The notes under the pieces: model-generated
What the model saw: the letters and a program-made list of their open reading frames with translations, nothing else
Databases searched by the model: none
What the model was told of the DNA's origin: nothing
Shown: positions 8,631-18,073 of the stretch, in pieces
Layout of the letters: each line of letters begins with the position of its first letter
Numbering within the stretch: the first letter of the stretch is position 1
Source of the DNA: Xenococcus sp. PCC 7305
GTDB lineage: Bacteria; Cyanobacteriota; Cyanobacteriia; Cyanobacteriales; Xenococcaceae
DNA length: 59,903 bases
NCBI RefSeq assembly: GCF_000332055.1
Contig: NZ_ALVZ01000214.1
Location: 1 to 59,903, forward strand
Direction: 5' to 3'
Made by a program: the position numbers and the translations under genes

Positions 8631-9356
8631 TTGCACTCTGTGCTGCAACGCTTAAAGCAAGATTTAAAAAATGATTTGATAGCAGGGTTTTTAGTAGTAA
8701 TCCCTCTTGCTACAACCATTTGGTTAGCTATTACCATTGCTAAATGGGTAATTGACCTGTTGACTCGTATCCCGAAGCAGGTCAATCCTTTTGAGAGTTT
8801 AAATCCAATTTTAACGAATGTTCTGAATCTTGCTGTGGGGTTTGCGGTGCCCCTACTATCTATTCTTGTTATTGGTTTGATGGCAAGAAATATTGTGGGA
8901 CGCTGGCTTTTGGATTTTGGCGAACAGCTATTGCAAGCGATTCCCCTGGCAGGTTCAGTTTATAAGACTTTAAAGCAAATTTTAGAGACTTTGTTGCGAG
9001 ATTCTAAGAGCCGCTTTAGTCGCGTGGTAATGGTGGAGTATCCCCGTAAGGGTATCTGGACTCTGGGGTTCGTTACTGGGGCTGTTAGTGCTCAATTTCA
9101 AGCCCATATTTCCGAGAAAATGATTAGTGTGTTTATTCCTACTACGCCTAATCCGACTTCCGGATGGTATGCAATGGTTCCGGAAGAGGAAACAATTGAT
9201 CTGGCGATTTCTATAGAAGATGCTTTTAAAGTTTTAATCTCTGGTGGTATTGTTAATCCAGAGGCGGCTGAAACTCTTGCCCCAAATTTATCTATTCCTT
9301 TGCCAAAGGCTCACCAAAAAATGTCATTAAAAACACCTGTAACAGAGGACTCTTAA
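8631..9356 (+). CDS. DUF502 family membrane protein
   Basis: This 241-residue protein begins LQRLKQDLKNDLIAGFLVVIPLATT, the signature N-terminus of DUF502. It has two membrane segments (AGFLVVIPLATTIWLAITIA and LAVGFAVPLLSILVIGLMA) and a soluble C-terminal domain containing the conserved PLAGSVYKTLKQ and PTTPNPTSGWYAMVP motifs. The molecular function is unknown. The likely start is TTG 8631, although GTG 8640 is also possible: AGGAG at 8623-8627 is somewhat close to the first and far from the second. It lies 84 bp upstream of nusB, in an arrangement seen in other cyanobacteria. Confidence 0.85.
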   Translation: MHSVLQRLKQDLKNDLIAGFLVVIPLATTIWLAITIAKWVIDLLTRIPKQVNPFESLNPILTNVLNLAVGFAVPLLSILVIGLMARNIVGRWLLDFGEQLLQAIPLAGSVYKTLKQILETLLRDSKSRFSRVVMVEYPRKGIWTLGFVTGAVSAQFQAHISEKMISVFIPTTPNPTSGWYAMVPEEETIDLAISIEDAFKVLISGGIVNPEAAETLAPNLSIPLPKAHQKMSLKTPVTEDS

Positions 9357-9403
9357 TTAGAAATTAGAAATTAAAAATTGAAAATTGAAAATTGAAAATT
9401 ACA
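9357..9403. repeat. Tandem heptamer spacer (ATTGAAA type)
   Basis: The DUF502-nusB gap opens with direct 7-bp repeats, ATTAGAA/ATTAAAA grading into three or more ATTGAAA units. Such heptamer tracts are common in cyanobacterial intergenic DNA and recur many times in this window. Confidence 0.7.
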
Positions 9404-9440
9404 TTCTCTTCATTTACGTCACCTACTGAATAACTGACTT

Positions 9441-10088
9441 ATGCCTCCTCGTCAACAACCTCGAAGTATTGCTCGCGAATTAGCACTTTTAAGTATTAGT
9501 CAAATCAAAACTAGTCCTAGTAAGCTTGCTGAACAAGATTTAGAAGATCTGATGTTAGGTGCTGTGAGAACTTTAACCTCAGAAGTGCAAGATATTTTAG
9601 AAACTGCTAGTGCCGAGACTAAACGTGGTGAAGAGCGTCTTCTCAGCAGTGCGACCCGCAGTAATGATTTGGACAGCGCCAAATTGATGGTATCCGATGC
9701 TATTAAGTTAACTCAAAAAGCAATTAATAGATTGGGCACTGCGATTGAAATTCCCGAATTTGTTCAGTTAAGTAATCAAGAAAAAGTTAAAGAATATGCG
9801 ATCGCGATTATTGCTGCTGTCAAAGAAAACCGACAATATATCGAACAGTATATTGAAGAAGTCTTGGTAGCATGGCAACTCAGTCGTTTACCGAAGATCG
9901 ATCAAGATATTTTGCGGATCTCGGTTGCGGAGATGTTATATCTAGAATTGCCCATTAGAGTGGCGATCGATGAAGCAGTAGAGCTAGCCAAAAGATATTC
10001 TGATGATGAAGGTTTTCGCTTTATTAATGGCGTTTTACGTAAGGTTAGCGATCGCATTAAGAAAGAGAAGTTACCTGTTAATCCTTAA
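9441..10088 (+). CDS. nusB: Transcription antitermination protein NusB
   Basis: This 215-residue protein is the RNA-binding partner of NusE (S10) in rRNA antitermination complexes. The N-terminus ([16 protein letters not shown]) and the C-terminal core ([40 protein letters not shown], then FINGVLRKV) are textbook NusB. It is longer than E. coli NusB (139 aa) because of a central helical insertion, roughly residues 45-110, which is usual in cyanobacteria. It sits 84 bp after the DUF502 gene and is probably expressed with it; downstream lies a repeat spacer and a convergent gene. Confidence 0.92.
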   Translation: MPPRQQPRSIARELALLSISQIKTSPSKLAEQDLEDLMLGAVRTLTSEVQDILETASAETKRGEERLLSSATRSNDLDSAKLMVSDAIKLTQKAINRLGTAIEIPEFVQLSNQEKVKEYAIAIIAAVKENRQYIEQYIEEVLVAWQLSRLPKIDQDILRISVAEMLYLELPIRVAIDEAVELAKRYSDDEGFRFINGVLRKVSDRIKKEKLPVNP

Positions 10089-10089
10089 A

Positions 10090-10185
10090 TTGGGTAATGG
10101 GTAATGGGTAATATAGCCCTTCTCTAATTAGTGAGATACATAAGGATATGCTTTAGGGAATAGGGAATAGGGAATAGGGAACAGC
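10090..10185. repeat. Heptamer repeat spacer (GGGTAAT and GGGAATA tracts)
   Basis: The convergent gap after nusB contains about three GGGTAAT units (from 10093) and about four GGGAATA units (10154-10181), separated by about 45 bp of ordinary sequence. No terminator hairpin is obvious for nusB. Confidence 0.7.
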
Positions 10186-10227
10186 AAACTGTATCTTATG
10201 AATATGAGAAACGCTATAAGTAATGAG

Positions 10228-12264
10228 CTATTTGTTTACCAAGAGCCAACTTCTTAGAACTTCTGCGACACTCCAAGCTTGGGCAAAACAACCTCTGGGA
10301 GTGAAGGGCGCGTCGCCATCGAAGATTTCGCTAATGCTTCCGATACAGCCAGCTTGTAAATGATCAGCCATTGGTTCAATGAAACTACGGGCTAGTTCGG
10401 GGTTGTTATAGACTCGCAGATGGGCTTGAATGAAATGACCAATGAGCCAAGACCATGTGGTTCCTTGATGATAACTACCATCCCGCTGCAATTGATTGCC
10501 GCCGTAGATTCCTACATAATCAGGATCATTAGGATCAAGCGATCGCAAACCTGAGGAAGTAAGCAAAATTTGACTAACCTTATCTACTACCATTTTCTGT
10601 TGTGATTTTTGTAGAGGCGAAGACCATTCACTCTCAATTGCCTCTATTGACGGGAGAGAAACTGCAAAAATTTGATTGGGTCGAAAGCTAGGATCATTAC
10701 CCTCAGGGGAATCAATTACGTCATAGCAATAACCCCCAGCTTCATACCAAAATTTGGAGAAATGCGATCGCGCTCTTGTAGCTAGTTCTTGATATTTACT
10801 GCCAGATTTCCCTAAAACCTGAGCAAAATACATCATACAGACCAAAGCATTGTACCAAAGAGCATTGACTTCAATAGGCTTCCCAATACGTGGCGTCACA
10901 ACCCAATCTCCAACTTTGGCATCCATCCAGGTCAGCTGAACTCCTTCTTCTCCAGCATAGAGCAAACCATCATCATCCAGATGAATATTGTAGCGAGTGC
11001 CTTTGAGATGCCAGTCAATTATTTCTGCTAAAAGAGGGAATAATTTGGCTAAAAACTCTTGATCTTTGGTGGCAGCGTAATAAAGCTGAATCGCCTCGAA
11101 ATACCATAAAGTTGCATCTACCGTATTGTATTCTGGCGTTGACCCAGCATCGGGAAACATATTGGGCAACATTCCCTGGTCGAGATGTTTGGCAAAGGTG
11201 AGAAGAATTGTTTTCGCAATTTCATATCTTCCCGTGGAGAGGGTTAGGCCAGGTAGGGCGATCATCGTATCTCTTCCCCAGTCAGTAAACCAAGGATAGC
11301 CCGCAATAATCGTTTTCCCCTTGGGATTATCGGTTAATGGGCGATCGACAATGAACTGATCTGCTGCTAAAACTAACTGTTCGACCCAATCCTTAGGCTG
11401 ACGGGGATGGGGTTTTTTAGCAAGAAAATTGGAGAAGTACCACAGATTCAGTAATTTACTTTCTCTATTGTTTTTTTCCTGTAGACTAACTTTGCTATCC
11501 AATTGAGGAGTATTTTCCGTACTCGCCACAATTGTTATGGCCTCTCCTGGCTGTAAAGTAACCTTGCCTGTTGCAGCATTAAGATGGTCTTCTACTTCAT
11601 CTAAACCTCGATATTTTTCAACTGCTAAGGTAAGATTGCGATACCAATTATTATTAATCTCCCAGCTAAAGTTGTTGGTTTGATTTTCCTGGGTGGCAAA
11701 TAAATATAAGCTAGCTGCATCATCGCAGGCTCTAATTTTTAAGCTCTGTTCCCCAAGATGATCCACAGAGAATAATGAGCTGCCTTCTGTTTTATTGTGA
11801 TAATCTCGGTAATTAACTAATGCTTTGAGGGACAAATTTAAGGGCTGAGTACCTCGGAGGAAACTATAGCGAATATAAGTTGTATTTGCTCCATGCTGCA
11901 TCCAAATACGCTTTTCAAGCAAGCCATCAGCAAAGGCATAGTTCCAGACAGCCGTTGTCCCTGCTAAATAAAAATTCTCGATATTCAGATATCCGTGGGG
12001 CGCAATTGTGCCGTCAGCCCAACTATTAGTGTAGAGATCATAGGATTTTGTATTATATTGAACAGTCTCATCTAGTTTAGTTAAGAGTAAAGTTCTAGCC
12101 ACAGGGGGCTTTAAAGCGGCAACAAGTAAGCCATGATAGCGCCTTGTTAATCCTCCCGCGATCGCACCTGAAGCATAACCACCAATGCCATTGGTCACCA
12201 ACCATTCTCTCGACTGAGAAATTTCAAAATTACTACATATTTCTCGCCCAAACTTGAGACTCAT
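10228..12264 (-). CDS. Amylo-alpha-1,6-glucosidase / glycogen debranching enzyme family
   Basis: This 678-residue protein has the two-domain structure of bacterial/archaeal glycogen debranching enzymes. An N-terminal GDE_N domain carries NGIGGYASGAIAGGLTRRYH and LLVAALKPP. A C-terminal (alpha/alpha)6-barrel GDE_C domain carries GYPWFTDWGRDTMIALPGLT, PNMFPDAG-STPEYNTVDATLW, and GTTWSWLIGHFIQ. The family hydrolyses alpha-1,6 branches left after phosphorylase action. Trp-Gly-Arg-Asp and the acidic residues in the barrel loops are intact, so it should be active. It stands alone, convergent with nusB; no other glycogen genes are in the window. Physiological substrate (glycogen versus another glucan) is inferred. 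Confidence 0.85.
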   Translation of the reverse strand: MSLKFGREICSNFEISQSREWLVTNGIGGYASGAIAGGLTRRYHGLLVAALKPPVARTLLLTKLDETVQYNTKSYDLYTNSWADGTIAPHGYLNIENFYLAGTTAVWNYAFADGLLEKRIWMQHGANTTYIRYSFLRGTQPLNLSLKALVNYRDYHNKTEGSSLFSVDHLGEQSLKIRACDDAASLYLFATQENQTNNFSWEINNNWYRNLTLAVEKYRGLDEVEDHLNAATGKVTLQPGEAITIVASTENTPQLDSKVSLQEKNNRESKLLNLWYFSNFLAKKPHPRQPKDWVEQLVLAADQFIVDRPLTDNPKGKTIIAGYPWFTDWGRDTMIALPGLTLSTGRYEIAKTILLTFAKHLDQGMLPNMFPDAGSTPEYNTVDATLWYFEAIQLYYAATKDQEFLAKLFPLLAEIIDWHLKGTRYNIHLDDDGLLYAGEEGVQLTWMDAKVGDWVVTPRIGKPIEVNALWYNALVCMMYFAQVLGKSGSKYQELATRARSHFSKFWYEAGGYCYDVIDSPEGNDPSFRPNQIFAVSLPSIEAIESEWSSPLQKSQQKMVVDKVSQILLTSSGLRSLDPNDPDYVGIYGGNQLQRDGSYHQGTTWSWLIGHFIQAHLRVYNNPELARSFIEPMADHLQAGCIGSISEIFDGDAPFTPRGCFAQAWSVAEVLRSWLLVNK

Positions 12265-12366
12265 AATGACCTGACCTATGGTTTAAGAGATTCAGTAGCT
12301 ATGCAAAATCAGTTATACATTCTTTTTTGCCTAACATCTAACACTATAATCTCTAACACCTCTCGA

Positions 12367-12972
12367 TCATGGTCTCTTAATAATAATATGGCGATCGCTA
12401 TCAAATTCAATCCAGTTTTTAGATTGAAACTCACCTAACACTCTGGTGACAGTTACTCTGGTGGCCCCAATTACATTGGCTAGATTTTGATGGGTGAAAC
12501 GAACGGCAAGACGAGTCCCGCCCTTAACAGGTTGTCCCATATCGTCTCTAAGCATTACGAATAACTCCCACAAACGATCTTCAACTAGTTTAATCGCAGT
12601 AACAGTTAAAAGTTGTTCAGTTTTAATTAAGCGATAACTTAATTTAGCAATTAATTCTGCAATAATTTGAGGGTATTTTTTTAAATATTGAGTATTCAAA
12701 CATCTAATGTAAACATCAGATAGCGCTTGCGCTTGATAGGGCGCAGACTGCAAATTTCTATTGTCAAAAACATTACCAGGAGTTACCCAGCCGAGTATTA
12801 TTCCCTTTTCTGCAAAATTAATCTTACTTAACTGCACCACCCCGCGATAAACTTGCCAAATTCCAGTTTCTAATAATGTAATTTCCTCGCCTTTTTCGTA
12901 AAATTCTAGTAATGGTTCTTGAGAATCCTTTGGTTGATAAAAATTCGGTGACAGTCTATCAGTCAATAACAT
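12367..12972 (-). CDS. Crp/Fnr-family transcriptional regulator
   Basis: This 201-residue protein has an N-terminal beta-roll sensor domain (about 20-115; GIWQVYRGVVQLSKI, GIILGWVTPGNVFD), a dimerisation helix, and a C-terminal winged helix with FTHQNLANVIGATRVTVTRV as recognition helix. The recognition helix is close to that of NtcA-type regulators (GxTRVTVTRxLG), but the sensor half is short and diverges from NtcA, so it is an NtcA/Crp relative rather than NtcA itself. The cAMP-binding FGE...RxA signature is absent, so it probably does not bind cAMP. The effector and targets are unknown. It is monocistronic, with heptad-free flanks. Confidence 0.8.
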   Translation of the reverse strand: MLLTDRLSPNFYQPKDSQEPLLEFYEKGEEITLLETGIWQVYRGVVQLSKINFAEKGIILGWVTPGNVFDNRNLQSAPYQAQALSDVYIRCLNTQYLKKYPQIIAELIAKLSYRLIKTEQLLTVTAIKLVEDRLWELFVMLRDDMGQPVKGGTRLAVRFTHQNLANVIGATRVTVTRVLGEFQSKNWIEFDSDRHIIIKRP

Positions 12973-13095
12973 AATGAAAATACTTATTCACTTAGGGGAG
13001 GGGGATAACCTGATCCCAAGTGTATTGGATAAAAGTAAATAAATAGTAATCGAGAGGTTAAGGCGTAATTCGATTACTATTTTGAGTCTGTTGAG

Positions 13096-13353
13096 TTAGT
13101 TGGTCGGTTCAGTGTTGCCAAAAGAAGGGATTAGACCCTTGCCCGATTCGTAGCCATCTTGGGCTGTAATTTCGCCGATAAGCTCAGGTTCTTGATTAAT
13201 ACATTCAGGTCTCTTGGCATATTTGCAAACTCTAGCATAGAGTCGCGCTCGGGTTCCCGGACTGCCATTGGAAAAATTGACTTGTCCTTTTTCTGTGATG
13301 GAAACGCCACAGATCTGACAAGTTTGCAGATTATTCAAATGATTTTTATCCAT
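13096..13353 (-). CDS. Small conserved cyanobacterial protein with CxxC motif
   Basis: This 85-residue protein has CQICG near residue 12 and a second cysteine pair in RVCKYAKRPECIN, giving a probable four-cysteine zinc site. The sequence TRARLYARVCKYAKRPECIN is a pattern I recognise from conserved hypothetical proteins of cyanobacteria. No enzymatic motif is visible; the role is unknown. ATG 13353 is a reasonable start. It stands alone between the Crp-type regulator and another small gene, all on the minus strand, but the gaps are too large to argue an operon. Confidence 0.7.
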   Translation of the reverse strand: MDKNHLNNLQTCQICGVSITEKGQVNFSNGSPGTRARLYARVCKYAKRPECINQEPELIGEITAQDGYESGKGLIPSFGNTEPTN

Positions 13354-13435
13354 AATTTATCAATATTGTTATCTGAGTCAGTGTAGCGCAGGTCAACAAA
13401 ATATTTATTAGCTTATGGTCTAGCTAAGAATGGTG

Positions 13436-13600
13436 TTAGGTTTTAGGTGGTAAGTTTTAGGTTAAAAAGAGTTACATTTTAATTTAAATCGAAGAATATT
13501 TTATGTAAAAAGCATTTTTAAGGCTTTAGCCGCCTATTATAGCTAGGTTTATGATTTTTTGAAGTTTACCTAACACCTAACACCCAATCCCTAAAACCTT
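13436..13600. repeat. TTAGGTTTTAGG / CCTAACACC heptamer tracts
   Basis: GTTAGGTTTTAGGTGGTAAG-type repeats at 13436-13465 and their complement CCTAACACCTAACACCC at 13567-13588 flank about 100 bp of unrelated sequence. The two tracts are inverted and could base-pair if transcribed together. Confidence 0.55.
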
Positions 13601-13604
13601 TTCC

Positions 13605-13823
13605 TCACTCTTCAAAAATAGTGATATTTGTATAGCTATCAAAACAACTAACAATAATTGTTTTGTCATATTCGTTAAAAGAATTATAAGCACTATTAAA
13701 AGTATTTCTCAGTTTGTGATGCATCTTGCCGGAAAACCGACGTGAATGCATCGTTGTACCATCATCTAAAACCTGATAATTCCATTCTTGGAGATTAGCG
13801 GTTATCTCATTGAGTAAATTCAT
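13605..13823 (-). CDS. Small hypothetical protein
   Basis: This 72-residue reading frame (MNLLNEITANLQEWNYQVLD) has a mixed helix/strand composition, no membrane segment and no recognised motif. Residue use looks protein-like (HSRRFSGKMHHKLRNTFNSA), and it fills the gap between repeat spacers in the same direction as its neighbours. There is no strong ribosome-binding site. Function is unknown. Confidence 0.45.
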   Translation of the reverse strand: MNLLNEITANLQEWNYQVLDDGTTMHSRRFSGKMHHKLRNTFNSAYNSFNEYDKTIIVSCFDSYTNITIFEE

Positions 13824-13972
13824 GATTTATTAACCTAGTGATAGCTGTTATTAAGAGATTTTGTAATGATTAGAGTATTCCCATTTCTCTCGATTTACTA
13901 ACAGGCCATCAACAGAGATTGAATCTTTCTGGTAATCTCAGTAAATATATTGACCGCAGCATCTTATCTTTA

Positions 13973-14938
13973 ATGTCTAAACTAGAAAGATTTCTGGAAT
14001 CTCTTTATAAAAAATATCGAACCCTTAACTCAGGAAAACTAGCAAGTTATATTCCTCAGTTGGCTAATGCCAATCCCGACTGGTTTGCCATCACTGTGGT
14101 GACTACAGATGGCAAGGTTTTTACTGTAGGAGACAGCCAGGAAAATTTTACAATTCAATCTATTTCCAAAGTATTTCTCCATGGTATGGCATTGGAAGAT
14201 TGTGGAAGGGCCGCATTACTCGAAAAAGTGGGGGTAGAACCAACAGGTGACCCCTTCGATTCGGTAATTCGCTTGGATGAAAACTCGAAACGACCTGATA
14301 ATCCGATGGTCAATGCTGGGGCGATCGCCACCACTAGTTTAATTAAGGGTAATGAATTAACAGAACGCCTTAATCGAATGTTAGAAATGTTTCGTCGTTA
14401 TATCAACCGCGACGTTTTTATCGATGTTTCCGTATTCATGTCCGAAAGGGCAACAGGTCATCGAAATCGGGCACTAGCTAACTTACTGCTTAATTTTGGC
14501 ACAATTGATCATAATATTGAAGAAATTCTCGATCTCTATTTTCAACAATGCTCCCTGGTTGTTAACTGTCAAGATTTAGCGATGATGGCTGCAACATTAG
14601 CGAATCGAGGTATTCAACCAATTACGAATCAACAGGCTGTCCAATCCGAATATGTCAGGGATATGTTGAGTGTGATGCATACCTGCGGCATGTACAATTA
14701 CGCAGGAGAATGGGCTTATCGTGTCGGTATTCCTGCTAAAAGTGGAGTTTCTGGGGGCATTATTGGTGTAATTCCCGAAAGAGCTGGGATCGCTGTCTTC
14801 TCGCCACTAATTGATCAACAAGGGAATAGTGTTAGGGGATTACGAGTATTCGAAGATTTATCCCAAGAGTTTGGTTTTCATTTGTTGGATGTATCGATGG
14901 GAAAATGCAATTTTGCGGACTGCCTCGAATCGGATTGA
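13973..14938 (+). CDS. glsA: Glutaminase A
   Basis: This enzyme hydrolyses L-glutamine to glutamate and ammonia; it has a serine-dependent beta-lactamase-like fold. From ATG 13973 it has 321 residues, close to the usual 300-310. The catalytic S-x-x-K is in [10 protein letters not shown], with the conserved [13 protein letters not shown], the [10 protein letters not shown] motif holding the general-base tyrosine, and [13 protein letters not shown] near the C-terminus. TTG 13919 would add 18 residues and is less likely. The gene is followed by a hairpin terminator that also serves gap2 from the other side. All visible active-site residues are intact. Confidence 0.92.
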   Translation: MSKLERFLESLYKKYRTLNSGKLASYIPQLANANPDWFAITVVTTDGKVFTVGDSQENFTIQSISKVFLHGMALEDCGRAALLEKVGVEPTGDPFDSVIRLDENSKRPDNPMVNAGAIATTSLIKGNELTERLNRMLEMFRRYINRDVFIDVSVFMSERATGHRNRALANLLLNFGTIDHNIEEILDLYFQQCSLVVNCQDLAMMAATLANRGIQPITNQQAVQSEYVRDMLSVMHTCGMYNYAGEWAYRVGIPAKSGVSGGIIGVIPERAGIAVFSPLIDQQGNSVRGLRVFEDLSQEFGFHLLDVSMGKCNFADCLESD

Positions 14939-14995
14939 ATTAGATTTTAGGTTTTAGGTTTAATGCTTTGATAGTTAATGAAACTCAAAAAAAGC

Positions 14996-15035
14996 AAGGC
15001 AATGAGAAAAGCATCAATTTCCCATTGCCTTTTTA
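14996..15035. terminator. Bidirectional terminator between glsA and gap2
   Basis: AAGGCAATGAGAAA (14996-15009) pairs with TTTCCCATTGCCTT (15018-15031) across an 8-nt loop with one mismatch, followed by T's on the plus strand. On the minus strand the same stem is followed by GCTTTTTTT. It should stop transcription from both converging genes. Confidence 0.8.
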
Positions 15036-15068
15036 GAGCTTATAGCTTAGAGCAAAGTGATTTGAAAA

Positions 15069-16082
15069 TTAATTCCATTTAGCAGCCATAACTTCTGCTA
15101 AATCAACAACTCTTTGAGAGTAACCCCATTCGTTGTCATACCAAGCAACAACTTTCATCATGTCGCCATCAAGAACTAGAGTTAGCTGTGAGTCGATAGT
15201 AGAAGAAACATTAGTTCCCTTAAAATCGCCGGAGACTAGAGGTAATTCGGTATAACCAAGAATTCCTTTAAGTTCTCCTTCAGCAGCAGCTTTGAGAACT
15301 TCGTTTACCTCTTCGGCAATAGTTTTCTTCTCGACCTGAGCGACCAAGTCAACAACGGAAACATTGGGAGTAGGCACGCGCATAGCAATCCCATTGAGTT
15401 TGCCTTTCAATTCGGGAACAACCAAAGCTACTGCTTCAGCTGCACCAGTAGAAGTAGGAACAATATTAATAGCGGCTGCTCTAGCTCGTCTCAAGTCACG
15501 GTGACTAGCATCAAGAATACGTTGGTCTCCAGTGTAACTGTGAGTAGTCGTCATTGTTGCTTTAATGATGCCAAATTTATCGTTAAGAACTTTGGCAATA
15601 GGAGCTAAACAGTTAGTAGTACAACTAGCATTACTAACAATATCAAATTCGCCAGGTTGATATTGATCTTCGTTAACCCCAACCACATAGGTCCCAATAC
15701 CAGCACCTTTACCAGGAGCAGTAATTAGAACTTTTTTCGCTCCAGCCTGTAAATGCTTACCTGCACCATCTTTGTCTCGGAAGACACCAGTTGATTCGAT
15801 TACGATATCCACATCCCATTCTTTCCAGGGCAAGTTTAAGGGATTGCGATCAGATACACATTTAATTGTTTGGCCATTAACAATCAAAGAGTTAGTGTCG
15901 GCCTTAATGTCAGCATCTAAAATGCCCAACATTGAGTCATATCTGAGCAAATGAGCATTAGTTTTGGGATCGGAAGTATCATTAATCCCCACTAATTCTA
16001 AGTTGCTATTTTCTCTGCCTACTAAGCATCTTAAAAAGTTACGTCCAATACGTCCAAAACCGTTTATTGCTACTCTAACCAC
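15069..16082 (-). CDS. gap2: Glyceraldehyde-3-phosphate dehydrogenase, Calvin-cycle type
   Basis: This 337-residue enzyme has the N-terminal NAD(P)-binding [19 protein letters not shown], the catalytic cysteine in [12 protein letters not shown], and the C-terminal [16 protein letters not shown]. After the first beta-alpha unit the sequence reads [20 protein letters not shown], the Gap2/plastid GapA type, which accepts NADPH and runs in the reductive (photosynthetic) direction, unlike glycolytic Gap1. It is monocistronic, transcribed away from murC, and closed by the bidirectional terminator. Light and redox control through CP12 is known for the family but not visible here. Confidence 0.95.
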   Translation of the reverse strand: MVRVAINGFGRIGRNFLRCLVGRENSNLELVGINDTSDPKTNAHLLRYDSMLGILDADIKADTNSLIVNGQTIKCVSDRNPLNLPWKEWDVDIVIESTGVFRDKDGAGKHLQAGAKKVLITAPGKGAGIGTYVVGVNEDQYQPGEFDIVSNASCTTNCLAPIAKVLNDKFGIIKATMTTTHSYTGDQRILDASHRDLRRARAAAINIVPTSTGAAEAVALVVPELKGKLNGIAMRVPTPNVSVVDLVAQVEKKTIAEEVNEVLKAAAEGELKGILGYTELPLVSGDFKGTNVSSTIDSQLTLVLDGDMMKVVAWYDNEWGYSQRVVDLAEVMAAKWN

Positions 16083-16460
16083 TGCGTCTTGCCCTCTATA
16101 ATAGTTTTACGTCAATAAATTAAATGATTCTTAATAAGACTCATCATATCGTAAAGTATGACTTATTCAATATGCTAAAAAAAATTGATTTTTTCTCCGG
16201 GGATCGCAAGAGTCTAGTTAGTTAGTAAAACCACAGATATTCCTAGTAACTGATGGTAAATAGAAATTTCCTTTATGGTGTTTTCTCGGTTCCGGAGCGA
16301 AATGATCATAAAAGAAACCTAAATCAATACTTATTGCTTCTTATTTATTTGTCATTTGCTTTTGAGCAATATCACTAGTCCGAAAAATTGCTGTTATCAT
16401 AGCCCGTATCGCTTGTGACTATTGTGCGGAGAAAATCTCCGCTAGCGATGTACGTTCGTC
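16083..16460. promoter_or_regulatory. Divergent gap2/murC upstream region
   Basis: This 378-bp gap separates divergent genes, so it must hold both promoters. Visible structure is limited to a perfect short hairpin GCGGAG-AAAAT-CTCCGC (16426-16442) ending 18 bp before the murC start, where it could influence translation. The rest is AT-rich with no open frame of note and no repeat tract. Confidence 0.4.
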
Positions 16461-17993
16461 GTGAACAGCCAAAATACCAGTGGTTCTGAAGGAGACTTGA
16501 GGGTGAAGAAAGTAGATTTAAATGGCAGACCATTTCATTTTATTGGCATTGGCGGGATTGGAATGTCTGCTCTAGCATATATTGTTGCGAAACGTCGATT
16601 GCCAGTATCGGGATCGGATTTGCGGACTAGTCATATTACCGATCGCCTAGAAGCTTTGGGTGCCAAGATTTTTGGTCGGCAAGTAGCGAGTAATTTGGCA
16701 TCTTTTGCTTTGCCTAATACTGCTAACGCCAGATCTTTGTCGACTATGGCGGTCTCGAATGTTGAAACAGCAACAAATTCTGTGGCAACTCAAGTAAAGA
16801 ATACTGTTAACAATTTACCTCAAGTAATTTGTTCGACAGCGATTAATTCTTCTAATCCCGAATATCAAGAAGCTATTAAATTAGGGTGTCCAATTTTTCA
16901 TCGTTCGGATCTTTTGGCCGCTCTGATTAATGAATATTCTAGTATTGCCGTCTCGGGAACTCATGGGAAAACGACTACTAGTAGCGCGATCGCCTATGTG
17001 TTGCTCCAAGCAGGTTTAGACCCCACAATTATTATTGGGGGAGAGGTTGATGCTTGGTCAGGTAATGCTCGCGCTGGAGAAAGCGATTATTTGGTCGCAG
17101 AAGCAGATGAGTCTGATGGCTCTTTGGTGAAGCATTTTCCCGCCATCGGAATTATTACTAATATTGAACTAGATCACCCCGATCGCTATCAAGATTTGAC
17201 CGAAGTTATCGAGATTTTTCAGACTTTTGCTGAGCAATGCGAAACTTTGATTGGCTGTATTGATGATCCCAATATTCAGCAACATTTAAAACCTGATATT
17301 AGCTACAGTCTCGACCCTGATAGTAATGCTGATTACTTGGCAAAAAATGTTAACTATCATGATCAAGGCACGCAAGCAGATATTTGGGAAAGAGGGGAAT
17401 TTCTGGGGACTTTAAATTTACAATTGTTGGGAACTCATAATCTGAGTAATGCCCTGTCTGTGATTGCTGCGGGACGTAAAATTGGTTTAGGATTTGCCGA
17501 AATTGCTGAGGGCTTGGCAAGTTTTACTGGAACCAAAAGACGTTTTGAATTACGTGGAGAAGTTAATCAGATTAGGTTTATTGATGATTATGCCCATCAT
17601 CCAAAAGAAATCGCGGTGACTCTAGCCGCAGCTAAATTAAGAATTAGTCAAAATCTGGATACCCAAAGAGTGGTTGCGGTCTTTCAGGCCCATCGCTATA
17701 GTCGGGCACAAACTTTCTTGGAAGAATTTGCGGCTGCGTTTAAGGATGCTGACCTGGTTGTGGTTACAGACATTTATAGCGCAGGAGAGATGAATACTAC
17801 TGGGATTAGCGGAGAACAATTGGCTAGCGCGATCGCAGAGCATCATCCTCAAGTTTTTTATCACGGAGATCTCGCTACTCTGCCTCAATATTTGCGATCG
17901 CAAATTTTGCAGCCAGGAGATTTAACTATGTTCCTTGGGGCAGGAAATCTCAATCAAACTATTCCTAAAACCATTAGTCTGTTCGGTTCATAG
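16461..17993 (+). CDS. murC: UDP-N-acetylmuramate--L-alanine ligase
   Basis: MurC adds L-alanine to UDP-MurNAc, the first amino acid of the peptidoglycan peptide. At 510 residues it has all three Mur ligase domains: N-terminal FHFIGIGGIGMSALAYI, central ATP-binding GTHGKTTTSS with VAEADESDGS, and C-terminal RFELRGE-like, DDYAHHPKEI and FQAHRYSRAQ motifs. A Ser/Asn/Ala/Thr-rich insertion of about 45 residues (about 72-118) separates the first domain from LPQVICSTAI; intact family members are usually shorter there. The start is GTG 16461. No murB follows, although murC-murB pairs are frequent in cyanobacteria. Confidence 0.93.
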   Translation: MNSQNTSGSEGDLRVKKVDLNGRPFHFIGIGGIGMSALAYIVAKRRLPVSGSDLRTSHITDRLEALGAKIFGRQVASNLASFALPNTANARSLSTMAVSNVETATNSVATQVKNTVNNLPQVICSTAINSSNPEYQEAIKLGCPIFHRSDLLAALINEYSSIAVSGTHGKTTTSSAIAYVLLQAGLDPTIIIGGEVDAWSGNARAGESDYLVAEADESDGSLVKHFPAIGIITNIELDHPDRYQDLTEVIEIFQTFAEQCETLIGCIDDPNIQQHLKPDISYSLDPDSNADYLAKNVNYHDQGTQADIWERGEFLGTLNLQLLGTHNLSNALSVIAAGRKIGLGFAEIAEGLASFTGTKRRFELRGEVNQIRFIDDYAHHPKEIAVTLAAAKLRISQNLDTQRVVAVFQAHRYSRAQTFLEEFAAAFKDADLVVVTDIYSAGEMNTTGISGEQLASAIAEHHPQVFYHGDLATLPQYLRSQILQPGDLTMFLGAGNLNQTIPKTISLFGS

Positions 17994-18017
17994 CTTTGCT
18001 GGGATAACGAGAAGTAT

Positions 18018-18066
18018 CTAGTGCCGCTACGCGGAAGTAATAGGTAATAAGTAATAAGTAATGAGT
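18018..18066. repeat. CCGCTACGCGG mini-palindrome plus AAGTAAT heptamers
   Basis: Between murC and the VWA gene, GTGCCGCTACGCGGAAGTAA is followed by AGTAATA/AGTAATG heptamers. A near copy (ATGCCGCTGCGCGGAAGTAA plus the same heptamers) is at 59805-59850, so this is a dispersed composite repeat. Confidence 0.65.
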
Positions 18067-18073
18067 ATTGTTT

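Noticed and set aside
12367-12972. Calling the Crp/Fnr regulator NtcA
   Set aside because: The recognition helix is NtcA-like but the effector domain is shorter and lacks the expected NtcA sequence; only a family-level call is safe.
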